Part shown: positions 1-10,600 of the stretch, one piece after another | Layout: each line of letters starts with the position of its first letter | Numbering within the stretch: position 1 is the first letter of the stretch | DNA from: JAWHQP01 sp032586195 | GTDB taxonomy: Bacteria > Pseudomonadota > Gammaproteobacteria > Enterobacterales > Pasteurellaceae | Direction: 5' to 3' | DNA: 64,000 nucleotides | Assembly (NCBI GenBank): GCA_032586195.1 | Contig: JAWHQP010000002.1 | Span: 248,001-312,000 of the forward strand | Position numbers and translations under genes: made by a program | Notes under the pieces: model-generated | Told to the model about the DNA's origin: nothing | The model's input: the letters and a program-made list of their open reading frames with translations, nothing else | The model's database searches: none

Positions 1-1
1 T

Positions 2-247
2 GTGTCAGCCTTGCTTTCCGGTACGCTACAGTGGAAAAGTTTATCACCGGCGGATTATGGCAAATCGGTGTCAGGCGGCATTCTGATGGGTATCGGAGCG
101 ACGTTAACCGGCGGATGTACCATGGCGAATGTGGTGGTCGGTACGGCGTATTTTTCTTGGCAGGCCTGGGTTGCTACCTTTGTTATGATGTTCGGTGCGT
201 GGTGTGTATTCAGATTGAAAAAAGATCCTTTGGAAAAAGTATGTTGA
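2..247 (+). CDS. YeeE/YedE-family sulfur-compound transporter, C-terminal part
   Basis: This is the C-terminal end of an integral membrane protein cut by the left window edge; about 81 residues remain. The segment GGCTMANVVVG, between hydrophobic stretches, is the Cys-containing signature of the YeeE/YedE (DUF395) family, whose characterised members import thiosulfate. The GTG at position 2 is probably an internal codon, not the start. The stop lies 7 bases before the rhodanese lipoprotein gene, so the two are probably one operon handling reduced sulfur. Family assignment is good; the substrate is inferred. Confidence 0.75.
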   Translation: MSALLSGTLQWKSLSPADYGKSVSGGILMGIGATLTGGCTMANVVVGTAYFSWQAWVATFVMMFGAWCVFRLKKDPLEKVC

Positions 248-254
248 GGTAAAA

Positions 255-1670
255 ATGAAAACAATGAAATTAACGGCATTGTCCGTGTTAACGGGGTTAA
301 TGTTGACGGGCTGTGATAATAAACAAACGGTGATGGAAGTTTCCATTGATGAATTATTAAAAATGGAAAATAACCCTGAAATTGTGCTGGTAGATACGCG
401 CGGCGACAGTTATTACAATGGGTTTAAGAGCCCGAATGCCGAACGGGGCGGACATATTCCGAACGCGGTACAATTTACAACCGATTGGCTGGATGCCATT
501 CAGCCCGAATATTTTGAATCCTTCGCCGCCGATAAAGGTATTACTAAAGATAAAACTATCGTGCTTTACGATGATAATTTGGACAATCTTGAACGCGTAA
601 GCGCGGAATTTTCGGCAAAGGGCTATCAGGTCCGGGTGTTTAAGGATTTTGTCGATTATACCAAACGGGCAAACGCGCCGCTGGAGGCGTTTCCGAATTA
701 TAAGTTATTGGTTTCCGCCCAGTGGCTGAAAGCCGCGTTGGACGGCAAGAAACCGGAAACGGATTCAGGCAATGCAATTATGGTGTTCCATGTGTCATGG
801 GGGCCGACCGATCAAGCGCAGGGTTATAAGCAGCATATTCCCAGTGCTTACCATTTTAATACGGACTGGATTGAAAACGGTCCGCTATGGAATCTGTCGG
901 ATGCGGACGTGATTAAGGCCAATCTGCTGAAAAACGGCATTACTAAGGATAAAGAAATTGTGCTGTATTCGGAAAACCCGCTGGCGGCATTTCGGGTATT
1001 TTGGGCGTTAAAATGGGCCGGCGTAGAGGATGTACGGATTCTCAACGGCGGTATGAACGCTTGGATTAACAATGAATATCCGATTGATTTTACCGTGAAT
1101 GAGCCCGAACCTGTTACGGATTTCGGCCGTCCGATACCCGCGAATCCGCAGATTGATATTGCCGGCGCACAACAAGCCTATCAGGCACAGCAACATGACG
1201 GGCTGAAACTGGTCAGTATCCGCGCTTGGGATGAACATCTGGGCAAAATCAGCGGCTATGATTATATTGAAGGCAAGGGCGAACCGGCAGGAGCAATTTG
1301 GGGCTACGCGGGAACGGATTCCTCCAATGTGGCGGATTATTACGATCCTGACGGCTCGTTACGTAATCCGAATGAAATTTTTGCCTTATGGAAAACGCAA
1401 GGCATTCAACGCGGTGATAAATTGGCCTTTTATTGCGGCACGGGCTGGCGGGCAGGGGTGCCATGGTTTATCACTCGGCTTGCCGGTTGGGATAACACGG
1501 TGATTTATGATGGCGGCTGGAATGCCTGGCAGATGGATAAAACCCTACCGACGCTTAATATTTCGCCGAATGCCAAAAAACCTGATGCCCATAATTTTTT
1601 GGTGTTACACCTAAAACGGGAGCATCCTGCAAGAGTTGAAATGACAAAAAGCGCGGTGCTGAAAATTTGA
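255..1670 (+). CDS. Three-domain rhodanese lipoprotein (YnjE-like sulfurtransferase)
   Basis: Predicted 471-residue lipoprotein. The N-terminus has a charged start, a hydrophobic run and the lipobox LTGC near residue 20, so it should be anchored in the periplasm. Three rhodanese-like domains follow (roughly 30-145, 150-285, 300-450). Only the last has a Cys in the active-site loop (YCGTGWRAG, Cys394); the first two have YDDNLD and YSENPL there and are probably structural. E. coli YnjE has the same arrangement. A TGAGGT ribosome site precedes the ATG. The last codons (SAVLKI) are written by a USS, so uptake DNA overlaps the C-terminus. The role is likely sulfur transfer with the upstream transporter. 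Confidence 0.8.
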   Translation: MKTMKLTALSVLTGLMLTGCDNKQTVMEVSIDELLKMENNPEIVLVDTRGDSYYNGFKSPNAERGGHIPNAVQFTTDWLDAIQPEYFESFAADKGITKDKTIVLYDDNLDNLERVSAEFSAKGYQVRVFKDFVDYTKRANAPLEAFPNYKLLVSAQWLKAALDGKKPETDSGNAIMVFHVSWGPTDQAQGYKQHIPSAYHFNTDWIENGPLWNLSDADVIKANLLKNGITKDKEIVLYSENPLAAFRVFWALKWAGVEDVRILNGGMNAWINNEYPIDFTVNEPEPVTDFGRPIPANPQIDIAGAQQAYQAQQHDGLKLVSIRAWDEHLGKISGYDYIEGKGEPAGAIWGYAGTDSSNVADYYDPDGSLRNPNEIFALWKTQGIQRGDKLAFYCGTGWRAGVPWFITRLAGWDNTVIYDGGWNAWQMDKTLPTLNISPNAKKPDAHNFLVLHLKREHPARVEMTKSAVLKI

Positions 1671-1742
1671 GTTTTGCAGTTGTGCGATTACCGGTTAAAA
1701 AAATTCGTAAGGTAAAAACTCCGAATTTCGACACCGCACTTT
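1648..1742. repeat. Inverted pair of uptake signal sequences
   Basis: AAAGCGCGGTG at 1648-1658 and its near complement CACCGCACTTT at 1732-1742 form an inverted USS pair. The left arm is inside the rhodanese gene. Each arm continues into an A/T-rich extension (GAAAATTTGAG, and its counterpart before 1732) typical of the extended Pasteurellaceae USS. The loop is about 70 bases, so hairpin formation is uncertain. Confidence 0.75.
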
Positions 1743-1750
1743 GCGTGATG

Positions 1751-1780
1751 AAAAGGCTGACCTTTGCCGGTCAGCCTCTT
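1751..1780 (-). terminator. Rho-independent terminator after ppc
   Basis: AGGCTGACC and GGTCAGCCT form a perfect 9-bp stem with a 6-base loop. Read on the minus strand it is followed by TTTT, which places it correctly to end ppc. It may also stop the converging rhodanese transcript. Confidence 0.85.
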
Positions 1781-1802
1781 TAATAATGATAGGAAGTTTA
1801 TC

Positions 1803-4445
1803 CTAGCCCGTATTACGCATACCTGCCGCAATACCTGTGATGGTGATCATTAAAGCCTGTTCTACGTCAGGATTCGGTTTCTCAGGGTTTTCACGGAAGC
1901 GGCGGAGTAGTTCCACTTGCAGCAGATTCAGCGGGTCGGTATAGACGTTACGCAATGCAATGGATTGTGCCACCCAAGGCAGATCGGACATTAATTGATC
2001 ACCTTTGCCCGCGAGCTGCAGTACAGTCGCAATATCGGCCGTGAGTTGCTCGCGCAAAGACGTACCCAGATACCACAGTTCCTTTTTCACCAAGCGTTGA
2101 TCATAGTATTCGGAAAGCCATTGGTCGGTTTTACTGAATACCATTTCCAGCATGCCGATTCGGGTGTTGAAGAACGGCCAATCGTTGCACATTTCTTCAA
2201 TAACATCACCTTTGCCGTTGTCAATAGCCTGACGAAGAGCGGCTCCGGCGCCAAGCCAGGCCGGCAGCATTAAGCGGTTTTGCATCCAGGCGAAGATCCA
2301 GGGAATGGCACGCAAGCTTTCCACACCGCCGTTCGGATTACGTTTGGCAGGGCGTGAACCCAGCGGCAATTTGGATAATTCCTGTTCAGGGGTGGCGCTG
2401 CGGAAATACGGCACGAAATCTTTATCACCGCGCACCACATTGCGATAAATATCGCAGGAAGAATCGGACAGCTCATCCATTACTTCACACCAGCTGGTTT
2501 TCGGTTCCGGCGGCGGCAGTAAGTTTGCTTCCAGTACGGCGCTGGCGTAGAGATCCAGACTTTGTACCGCCACCGCAGGCAAGCCAAGTTTGAAACGGAT
2601 CATTTCGCCTTGCTCGGTCACTCGCAAACCGTTTTTTAAAGAACGGGGCGGTTGTGATAGCAATGCCGCATGAGCCGGCGCGCCGCCGCGGCCCACAGTG
2701 CCGCCGCGACCGTGGAAAAGGGTGAGTTCAACACCCAGTTTTTCGCATAATTTAACCAGAGCGTCCTGAGCACGATATTGCGCCCATGACGCCGCCATCA
2801 TGCCGGCGTCTTTGGCACTGTCGGAATAGCCGATCATAATCATCTGATGATTATTGATGACGCCGCGATACCAGCCTACATTGAATAATTGGCTCATGAC
2901 ATTTTCGGCGGTGTCCAAGTCGTCGAGGGTTTCAAATAACGGCACTACCGGCAGGTGGTATGGAATGCCGGCCTCTTTAAGCAGCAAATGAACCGCTAAC
3001 ACATCAGAGGCGGTACGCGCCATGGAAATGATATAGCAGGAAATAGTGCCTTGCGGTTGTTCGGCGATCACCTTGCAGGTGGCAAGAATTTCCTGGGTTT
3101 CAGCGGACGGCTGCCAGTCACGCGGCACCAACGGGCGGCGGGAACTGAGTTCACGGATCAGGAAGGCCTGTTTGTCGGTTTCTGTCCACTGAGAATAATC
3201 CCCCAAACCGATATAACGGGTGATTTCGGCAATTGCTTCCGTATGACGGGTACTTTCTTGACGTATATCTAAACGTGACAACGTTACGCCGAAGCAGCGA
3301 ATACGACGTAAACAATCAAGCAATAAACCGTTGGCAATAATCCGCATACCGCATTGGATTAAAGATTGATAACAATCGTAGAGCGGCTCCCAAAGTTGTT
3401 CGTCGCGAAGAATAATTTGATCCTGAGTAAATTTCGGTAACCGATCAGCAATAACATCATCATAATAGGCGAGGGTATTTCTTAATTTCGCCCGAATATC
3501 TTTGACCACGACACGGTACGGTTCTAAATGATCACCGTATTTAGCCCGGAATTCCTCGGTACATTTCACTATGGACAGTTCTTCTGACAAAGCCTGAATA
3601 TCACCCAGAAACAGATCGGCCGCTTTCCAGCGCGCTAATTGTAGGGTGCGAACAGTGACTTCGGCGGTAACAAACGGGTTACCGTCACGGTCGCCGCCCA
3701 TCCAGGAGGAAAAACGTATCGGTGATAGCTCCACCGGCAGCGGATAATTAAAATGTTCCTGCACTGCATCATTGAGTTTACGTACGAAAGCGGGGACGGC
3801 ATCCCATAGGCTGTTTTCAATTACGGCAAAGCCCCATTTTGCCTCTTCCAGCGGAGTCGGGCGTTGGGTGCGGATTTCGTTGGTATGCCAAGCCTCGGCG
3901 ATAAGGCGGAGCAGGCGATATTCGATATTTTTACGTTCATCTTTGGTAATATCGGAATGCTCCAATTCACTTAAACATTTGTTGATTTCCACCTGTTTAT
4001 GCACCAGAGAACGGCGTGTTACTTCCGTCGGATGGGCGGTCAATACCAGCTCAATCAGCAGCTTATCTACGTTTTTTTTCACTTCGTCCAATGGAACCTG
4101 TTGTGTTTTCAAGCGCTTAAAGAGAGCGTGGACGGAACGCTCTTCCGACACGGCATCGTGGTGATGACGGGACATGGTTTGGTACTGTTCCGCCACATTG
4201 GTCAGATTAAGGAACTGGCTGAACGCTCGCGCTACGGGAATAATATTGTCCGTAGAAATGGTTGAAAGGGTATTGAGTAATTGATTGCGGGCGTTATCAT
4301 CGCCGTTGCGGGAATCGCGGGAAAGCACACGAATATTTTCGATCAATTCTAAAATATCATAGCCCTGCGCCTCTTTAATCGTTTCCCCGAGAAAATGCCC
4401 CAACATATTGATATTGTTGCGTAACACAGAATACTCTTCTGCCAT
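1803..4445 (-). CDS. ppc: Phosphoenolpyruvate carboxylase
   Basis: Carboxylates phosphoenolpyruvate to oxaloacetate, the anaplerotic step that feeds fumarate and succinate in these bacteria. The 880-residue length is normal for the bacterial enzyme. Visible signatures are VLTAHPTEVTRRS near residue 135, GGDRDGNPFVT, the catalytic loop FHGRGGTVGRGGAP, and the C-terminal MRNTG. I chose the ATG at 4445, four codons inside the longest frame, because GGAGG sits just upstream and the protein then starts MAEEYS like relatives. It stands alone, with its terminator at 1751-1780. Confidence 0.98.
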   Translation of the reverse strand: MAEEYSVLRNNINMLGHFLGETIKEAQGYDILELIENIRVLSRDSRNGDDNARNQLLNTLSTISTDNIIPVARAFSQFLNLTNVAEQYQTMSRHHHDAVSEERSVHALFKRLKTQQVPLDEVKKNVDKLLIELVLTAHPTEVTRRSLVHKQVEINKCLSELEHSDITKDERKNIEYRLLRLIAEAWHTNEIRTQRPTPLEEAKWGFAVIENSLWDAVPAFVRKLNDAVQEHFNYPLPVELSPIRFSSWMGGDRDGNPFVTAEVTVRTLQLARWKAADLFLGDIQALSEELSIVKCTEEFRAKYGDHLEPYRVVVKDIRAKLRNTLAYYDDVIADRLPKFTQDQIILRDEQLWEPLYDCYQSLIQCGMRIIANGLLLDCLRRIRCFGVTLSRLDIRQESTRHTEAIAEITRYIGLGDYSQWTETDKQAFLIRELSSRRPLVPRDWQPSAETQEILATCKVIAEQPQGTISCYIISMARTASDVLAVHLLLKEAGIPYHLPVVPLFETLDDLDTAENVMSQLFNVGWYRGVINNHQMIMIGYSDSAKDAGMMAASWAQYRAQDALVKLCEKLGVELTLFHGRGGTVGRGGAPAHAALLSQPPRSLKNGLRVTEQGEMIRFKLGLPAVAVQSLDLYASAVLEANLLPPPEPKTSWCEVMDELSDSSCDIYRNVVRGDKDFVPYFRSATPEQELSKLPLGSRPAKRNPNGGVESLRAIPWIFAWMQNRLMLPAWLGAGAALRQAIDNGKGDVIEEMCNDWPFFNTRIGMLEMVFSKTDQWLSEYYDQRLVKKELWYLGTSLREQLTADIATVLQLAGKGDQLMSDLPWVAQSIALRNVYTDPLNLLQVELLRRFRENPEKPNPDVEQALMITITGIAAGMRNTG

Positions 4446-4777
4446 AGATACCTCCAAAAAATAATAAAACTTATGTGGATTTTAACTCACTTGGGGTAGA
4501 TATAAACAGAAATAGGAATAAAGATCAAACCTTTTCGTGAAAAATCATAAAATGATGTGAATATCTAAAAATATTAGAATAGATTTTAATTGTTAGTAGA
4601 AATATTAAATTTTATTTAATAGATAGTTTGTTTTACGAAATTTTAACAAAATAGAAAAATAACTAAAAAGTCATCGCACTTTACCTGTGTTCTTGTTAAA
4701 ATCTGGCAGAAAAACACTTCTTTCGACCAAGTTGGTAGTCCGTTTTTCATAACTTCTTATAACCTTTGGGAATTACA
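4446..4777. other. Divergent intergenic region between ppc and the nucleobase permease
   Basis: About 330 bases, very A/T-rich, between two divergently transcribed genes. It must hold both promoters, but I cannot place convincing -35/-10 pairs. A degenerate uptake word (TCGCACTTTA) lies near 4675. I looked for a PurR operator before the permease and saw none. Confidence 0.5.
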
Positions 4778-6088
4778 ATGGAAAATCAATCTTTTCTGCA
4801 ACGTTTTTTTAAATTAAATGAAAAAAAATCTACCGCTAAAACGGAAATTATCGCGGGAATTACCACATTCTTCACGATGGTTTATATTGTTTTCGTGAAT
4901 CCTTCTGTGCTTGGCGACGCGGGCATGGACAAGCAGGTCGTGTTTGTGACGACCTGTTTAATTGCCGGTTTCGGCACTATGGCGATGGGGCTGTTCAGCA
5001 ACTTACCTATCGCGCTTGCCCCCGCAATGGGCTTAAACGCTTTCTTCGCTTACGTGGTGGTCGGAAAACTGGGCTATTCGTGGGAAGTCGGCATGGGGGC
5101 CATTTTTTGGGGTTCTGTCGGATTGCTGTTGCTTACCTTATTACAAGTGCGTTATTGGCTGATGGCCTCCATTCCGCTCAGTCTGCGCGTGGGGATAGGC
5201 GCGGGTATCGGCTTTTTTATTGCATTAATCGGCTTTAAAAATATGGGCTTAGTGGTAGCTAATCCGGCAACACTGGTTGCCTTGGGCGAACTGCACGATC
5301 CCAAAGTGCTGATGGGGATTCTCGGCTTTTTCATTATTATAATATTGGCCGCCCGCAATATTTTCTCCGGTGTATTAGTGTCTATCGTGGTCGTCACTGC
5401 GTTAGCCCTGCACTTTGACGAAAATGTAGTGTTCCATGGTGTGATGTCTATGCCGCCGAGTTTAGATGCCGTGGTGGGCAAGGTAGATATTGCGGGTGCT
5501 TTAGATGCCGCCTTGCTTGGCATTATTTTTTCGTTCTTATTGGTCAATCTGTTTGATTCCTCCGGTACTTTACTGGGAGTGACGGATAAGGCCGGTATCA
5601 GCGATGAAAGAGGCCGTTTCCCGAAAATGAAACAAGCCTTGTTGGTGGACAGTATCAGTGCCGTAGCGGGCTCATCCATCGGGACATCCGCTATCAGTAC
5701 CTATGTGGAAAGCGGGGCCGGGGTTTCCGTCGGTGGCCGTACTGGGTTAACTGCCGTGGTCGTCGGCGTGTTATTCCTGCTGACCATTTTCTTCTCTCCG
5801 TTAGCCGCTTTGGTGCCGGCTTATGCTACCGCGGGGGCATTGGTTTATGTGGGCATTTTAATGGCATCTAGCCTCATTAAAATCAAATGGGAAGACCTGA
5901 CCGAAGCCGCTCCAGCCTTTATCACTGCGGCCATGATGCCGTTTACTTATTCCATCACGGAAGGCATTGCTTTCGGCTTTATCAGCTACTGCATTATGAA
6001 AACCTGCACAGGGCGTATTAAAGAAATCAACGCGCCCGTCTGGGTGGTTTCAATCCTATTCCTGATTAAATTTATTTGGATAGGTTAA
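4778..6088 (+). CDS. NCS2-family purine permease (AzgA/PbuG-like)
   Basis: Inner-membrane proton symporter of the nucleobase-cation symporter 2 family, AzgA branch, which imports adenine, guanine or hypoxanthine. The 436-residue protein is hydrophobic almost throughout (12-14 membrane segments). It carries the branch signatures APAMGLNAFFAY near residue 75, FDSSGTLLGV near 265, and SAISTYVESGAGVSVGGRTG near 305. I prefer the ATG at 4778 over the in-frame TTG at 4766: TTGGGA lies at a suitable distance upstream and the protein then begins MENQSF. The exact purine cannot be read from sequence. Confidence 0.9.
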   Translation: MENQSFLQRFFKLNEKKSTAKTEIIAGITTFFTMVYIVFVNPSVLGDAGMDKQVVFVTTCLIAGFGTMAMGLFSNLPIALAPAMGLNAFFAYVVVGKLGYSWEVGMGAIFWGSVGLLLLTLLQVRYWLMASIPLSLRVGIGAGIGFFIALIGFKNMGLVVANPATLVALGELHDPKVLMGILGFFIIIILAARNIFSGVLVSIVVVTALALHFDENVVFHGVMSMPPSLDAVVGKVDIAGALDAALLGIIFSFLLVNLFDSSGTLLGVTDKAGISDERGRFPKMKQALLVDSISAVAGSSIGTSAISTYVESGAGVSVGGRTGLTAVVVGVLFLLTIFFSPLAALVPAYATAGALVYVGILMASSLIKIKWEDLTEAAPAFITAAMMPFTYSITEGIAFGFISYCIMKTCTGRIKEINAPVWVVSILFLIKFIWIG

Positions 6089-6112
6089 TCACAGTCAACA
6101 TGAGGAGATATT

Positions 6113-6469
6113 ATGCAAAAATTACTTTTTATCTTAAACGAATCGCCTTACGGCACGGAAAAAACCTTTAACGCCTTGCGTTTTGCGGTTAATTTAAAGG
6201 AAGAACAGGGAAAAGAAGCGGATATTAAGGTGTTTTGTTTTTCCGATTCCGTATTGGCAGGTTTGGCGGGGCAGGCGCCGAATGACGGAGCGAATGTGCA
6301 GCAAACCTTAGAAGTTTTAACCGGTCTCGGGGTAGAGGTAAAACTCTGTACCAGCTGCACCAAAGCCCGCGGCATCACGCATTTGCCATTGGTTGACGGC
6401 GTTAGTTTGGGCACCTTGGATGATGTGTCAAATTGGACGCTGTGGGCGGATAAGGTGATTAATTTCTAA
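6113..6469 (+). CDS. DsrE-family protein, YchN-like
   Basis: A small cytoplasmic protein of 118 residues resembling E. coli YchN throughout: a start of the type MQKxxFIxNxxPYG, a central NVQQTLEVLTGLGV, the two-cysteine motif CTSCTKARGI and a C-terminal WTLWADKV. The DsrE fold forms hexamers that in some members carry sulfur on the conserved Cys; the physiological role of YchN is not settled. TGAGGAG lies upstream of the ATG. It follows the permease by 24 bases and may share its transcript. Confidence 0.85.
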   Translation: MQKLLFILNESPYGTEKTFNALRFAVNLKEEQGKEADIKVFCFSDSVLAGLAGQAPNDGANVQQTLEVLTGLGVEVKLCTSCTKARGITHLPLVDGVSLGTLDDVSNWTLWADKVINF

Positions 6470-6483
6470 AAATTCGCTAAAAC

Positions 6484-6530
6484 GACACCGCACTTTGCCG
6501 TTACGCCAGTCAAAGTGCGGTGTTAAAAAA
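6484..6530. terminator. USS inverted pair acting as bidirectional terminator
   Basis: GACACCGCACTTT (6484-6496) and AAAGTGCGGTGTT (6512-6524) form a perfect stem with a 15-base loop, followed by A/T runs. It sits between convergent ychN-like and metF, where it can terminate both. Confidence 0.85.
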
Positions 6531-6554
6531 CGGAATTTTTTAACCGGTTTCGCT

Positions 6555-7439
6555 TTATGCTTCAGCCCGAACGCCCAGCATATGACAAATTGCGTAGGTC
6601 AGCTCGGAACGGTTCAGCGTATAGAAATGGAAATCTTTTACCCCTTCTTTTGACAACACGCGCACCATATCGATGGCAATGCTTGAGGCGACAAGATTGC
6701 GGGTGATTTGGTCGTTATCCAGGCCTTCATACATCTTCGGCATCCAGCTCGGAATTTTTACATTGGTAACCTTTGCCATTTTTTGCAGCTGTTTGAAATT
6801 CGTCACCGGCAGAATGCCCGGTATGATTTCCACGTCAATACCCACCGTAACGCAGCGATCACGAAAACGCAGATAGCTGTCCACATCAAAGAAAAATTGG
6901 GTAATGGCACGGCTTGCCCCCGCTTCGACCTTCCCTTTCAGACGCAGTAAATCCGCCTGTGCCGATTTTGCTTCGGGATGAACTTCAGGATACGCCGCCA
7001 CGGAAATATCAAAATCCGCCACTTCTTTAAGCAGTTTTACCAGGTCGGAAGCATAAAACGGCGGCTTGGTATAACCTTCAGGTTTGTCACCGCGTAACGC
7101 CACGATATTGCGAATACCGTTATCCCAGTAATCTTGAGCAATAGTGCGCAGCTGTTCCGGCGTGGCGTCTATGCCGGTTAAATGCGGGGCGGCGATCAAG
7201 CCAGTTTCCTGCTGAATACGTTTCACAATACTGTGGGTGCGATCCCGTTCGCCCGAATTTGCACCATAGGTGACGGAGACAAATTGGGGTTTGAGCGGAG
7301 CGAGGCGATGAATCGAATCCCATAACATGGTTTCCATTTTTTCATTTTTGGCGGGAAAGAATTCGAAGGAAACGTTAATATCACCGTTTAGATCGGCAAG
7401 CGAATAATTTAAGTGATCGATTTCTTTGGCGTAGCTCAT
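6555..7439 (-). CDS. metF: 5,10-methylenetetrahydrofolate reductase
   Basis: Reduces methylenetetrahydrofolate to 5-methyltetrahydrofolate, the methyl donor for methionine synthase. The 294-residue length matches bacterial MetF. Signatures are VSFEFFPAKNEKME near residue 25, VSVTYGA, a central NIVALRGDKP, and ITQFFFDVDSYLRF, which lines the FAD/folate site. It is divergent from metH across a 191-base gap, so the methyl-donor enzyme and its consumer face each other. I saw no clear tandem MetJ box in that gap. Confidence 0.97.
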   Translation of the reverse strand: MSYAKEIDHLNYSLADLNGDINVSFEFFPAKNEKMETMLWDSIHRLAPLKPQFVSVTYGANSGERDRTHSIVKRIQQETGLIAAPHLTGIDATPEQLRTIAQDYWDNGIRNIVALRGDKPEGYTKPPFYASDLVKLLKEVADFDISVAAYPEVHPEAKSAQADLLRLKGKVEAGASRAITQFFFDVDSYLRFRDRCVTVGIDVEIIPGILPVTNFKQLQKMAKVTNVKIPSWMPKMYEGLDNDQITRNLVASSIAIDMVRVLSKEGVKDFHFYTLNRSELTYAICHMLGVRAEA

Positions 7440-7630
7440 GTTTTATCCTTTTTATGTTGCGTTTACATTACATGATGCTAGCACTTTAAAAGGTTCGCAG
7501 AGTAAAATCAATCTCATAATTTTCATAATCCGCATGAATTTCATTACTGACAAAAGATAACATTTGACAGCTTTATGCCCTGTTCCTATTATTCATCCTA
7601 ATATATCAAACACCTACATATGGAACTTTT

Positions 7631-10600
7631 ATGACACAAAATATCACTTCAGTTTTAACCCGGGCACTCAAACAACGTATCCTAATCCTAGACGGTGCGA
7701 TGGGGACGATGATTCAGAAATATAAGCTCACGGAAGCGGATTTTCGGGGCGAGCGGTTTAAGGAAAGTGCGGTGGATTTGTGGGGCAATAATGATTTGCT
7801 GACGCTCACTCGCCCCGATGTAATTGCGGAAATTCACGAGCAATATTTGCAAGCAGGGGCGGATATTATTGAGACCAACACCTTCAGTTCCACCACCATT
7901 GCCCAAGCGGATTACGACTTGCAAGCGGTCGCTTTTGAGCTGAATTTTGCAGGGGCGAAATTGGCTCGTGAGCTGTGCGATAAATATTCCACGCCTGAAA
8001 AACCGAGATTTGTCGCAGGCGTATTGGGCCCGACCAACCGCACCGCATCCATTTCCCCCGATGTAAACGACCCGAGCTTTCGCAATATTACCTTTATGCA
8101 GTTGGTCGATGCCTACGGTGAAGCGACCAAAGGCTTAATCGAAGGTGGGGCGGATATTATTCTGATCGAAACCATTTTCGACACGCTCAACGCCAAAGCC
8201 GCGGTGTTCGCCATTGATCAGGTGTTTGAAGAATTGGGTGTGAAGTTGCCAATTATGATTTCAGGCACAATCACGGACGCATCGGGGCGGACGCTGTCGG
8301 GGCAAACCACCGAAGCCTTCTATAACTCGCTCCGCCACGCCAAGCCGATCAGTTTCGGCTTGAACTGTGCTTTAGGCCCGAAAGAACTCCGTCAATATAT
8401 GGAGCAACTCTCTAAAATCAGCGAATGTTACGTTTCCGCTCACCCGAATGCAGGCTTGCCGAACGCCTTTGGCGGTTACGATTTGGGAGCGGTCGAAATG
8501 GCGGAACATATCAAAGAATGGGCGGAAAGCGGTTTTCTCAATATTGTCGGTGGCTGTTGTGGCACAACGCCCGAGCATATCAAAGCCTTTGCTGATGCGA
8601 TGAAAGACGTTAAGCCACGCCCATTGCCGAAAATCAAAACCGCAATGCGACTTTCGGGGCTTGAACCGCTTACTATTGATGAAAATTCGCTGTTTGTGAA
8701 CGTGGGTGAACGCAATAACGTGACGGGTTCGGCAAAATTCAAAAAATTGATCAAAGAAGACCGCTTTGCCGAAGCGATTGAGATCGCCATCGACCAAGTG
8801 GAAAACGGGGCGTTGGTGATTGATGTGAATATGGACGAAGCCCTGCTCGACTCGCAAAAATGTATGATGAAATTTCTCAACATTATGGCGACCGAACCCG
8901 AAGCGGCGAAAGTGCCAGTGATGATCGACTCATCAAAATGGGAAGTGATCGAAGCAGGCTTGCAATCCATTCAAGGCAAGGGGATTGTGAACTCCATTTC
9001 GCTCAAAGAAGGGGAAGAAAAATTTATCGCCCAAGCCAAGCTGATTCGCCGTTACGGAGCGGCGGCGGTGGTAATGGCGTTTGACGAAGTGGGGCAGGCG
9101 GACACCGAAGATCGCAAGGTGGAAATCTGCACAAGGGCGTATCGCATTTTGGTCGATCAGCTCGATTTTCCGCCTGAAGACATTATTTTCGACCCGAATA
9201 TTTTTGCGATTGGCACGGGGATTGAAGAACACAACAACTACGGCGTGGATTTTATCAACGCCTGCGAGCGGATTAAAAACACACTCCCACACGCCAAAAT
9301 TTCGGGCGGCGTTTCCAATATTTCCTTCTCGTTTCGTGGCAACAATGTTATGCGAGAAGCGATCCACGCCGTGTTTCTCTATCACGCCATCAAGGTCGGA
9401 ATGGATATGGGGATCGTGAACGCTGGGCAGTTAGCGATCTACGATGATCTCGATCCCGAATTGCGTGAAGTGGTGGAAGATGCGGTACTCAATCGCAATG
9501 CGGATGCTACCGAACGCTTGCTCGACATTGCCGAAAAATACCGCAATCAAGGCGGAGCGGCGGAAGATACGCAAGTCGCCGAATGGCGGACGTGGAGCGT
9601 GGAAGAACGCTTGAAACACGCTCTCGTCAAGGGTATTACCAATTTCATCATTGAAGACACCGAAGAAGCTCGCCAGCAATTCAGTTCGCCGTTGGAAGTG
9701 ATCGAAGGTCCGTTAATGGCGGGAATGGACGTGGTGGGCGACCTGTTCGGGGACGGCAAAATGTTCCTACCGCAAGTGGTGAAATCCGCCCGAGTGATGA
9801 AACAATCGGTTGCCTATTTAGAGCCGTTTATCAACGCCACTAAACAGAAAGGTTCAAGCAACGGCAAGGTCGTGATTGCGACTGTGAAAGGCGATGTCCA
9901 CGACATCGGCAAAAATATCGTCAGCGTGGTGTTGCAATGTAACAACTTTGAAGTGATCGACTTGGGCGTAATGGTGCCAGCGGACAAAATTATCGAAACG
10001 GCACTCAACGAAAAGGCGGATATTATCGGCTTAAGTGGTCTGATTACGCCGTCCCTTGACGAAATGGAGTATTTTTTGGGCGAAATGAACCGCTTGCAAC
10101 TGAGCATTCCCGTAATTATCGGCGGTGCGACCACGTCCAAAGAGCATACGGCGATTAAACTTTATCCAAAATATAACTATGAAGTGATTTACACCACCAA
10201 TGCGTCCCGAGCGGTAACCGTCTGTGCCGCCTTGATGAACCCAACCAGCAAGGCGGAATTGTGGGAGCGAATGAAAAAAGAGTACGAGCAAATTCAGCAA
10301 TCTTTCGCCAACCGCAAACCGCTCCGCAAACAGTTGCCGATTGAACAGGCTCGGGCGAACCGCTTTGACGGTTTCAGCGGCGAATGGGCGGATTATCAAG
10401 TGCCGCAGCCAAATCAAACGGGCATTGTGGAATATAAAAACGTGCCGATTTCGCTCCTTCGCCAGTTTATCGACTGGTCGCCGTTCTTCCGTGTGTGGGG
10501 CTTAATGGGCGGTTATCCTGACGCTTTCGACTATCCTGAAGGGGGCGAAGAAGCCCGTAAAGTGTGGAATGACGCTCAAATTATGCTCGATGAATTTGAA

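Noticed and set aside
3772..4164. A 130-codon open frame antisense to ppc, also a 175-codon one antisense to the permease at 5152-5679
   Set aside because: Both lie wholly inside well-supported genes, have no ribosome site and read as low-complexity shadows of the opposite strand.
7440..7630. MetJ operators between metF and metH
   Set aside because: I looked for tandem AGACGTCT-like 8-mers and found none convincing.
8372..8970. Two long overlapping antisense frames in metH
   Set aside because: They are explained by codon bias of metH; no motif, no start context and no conserved family.
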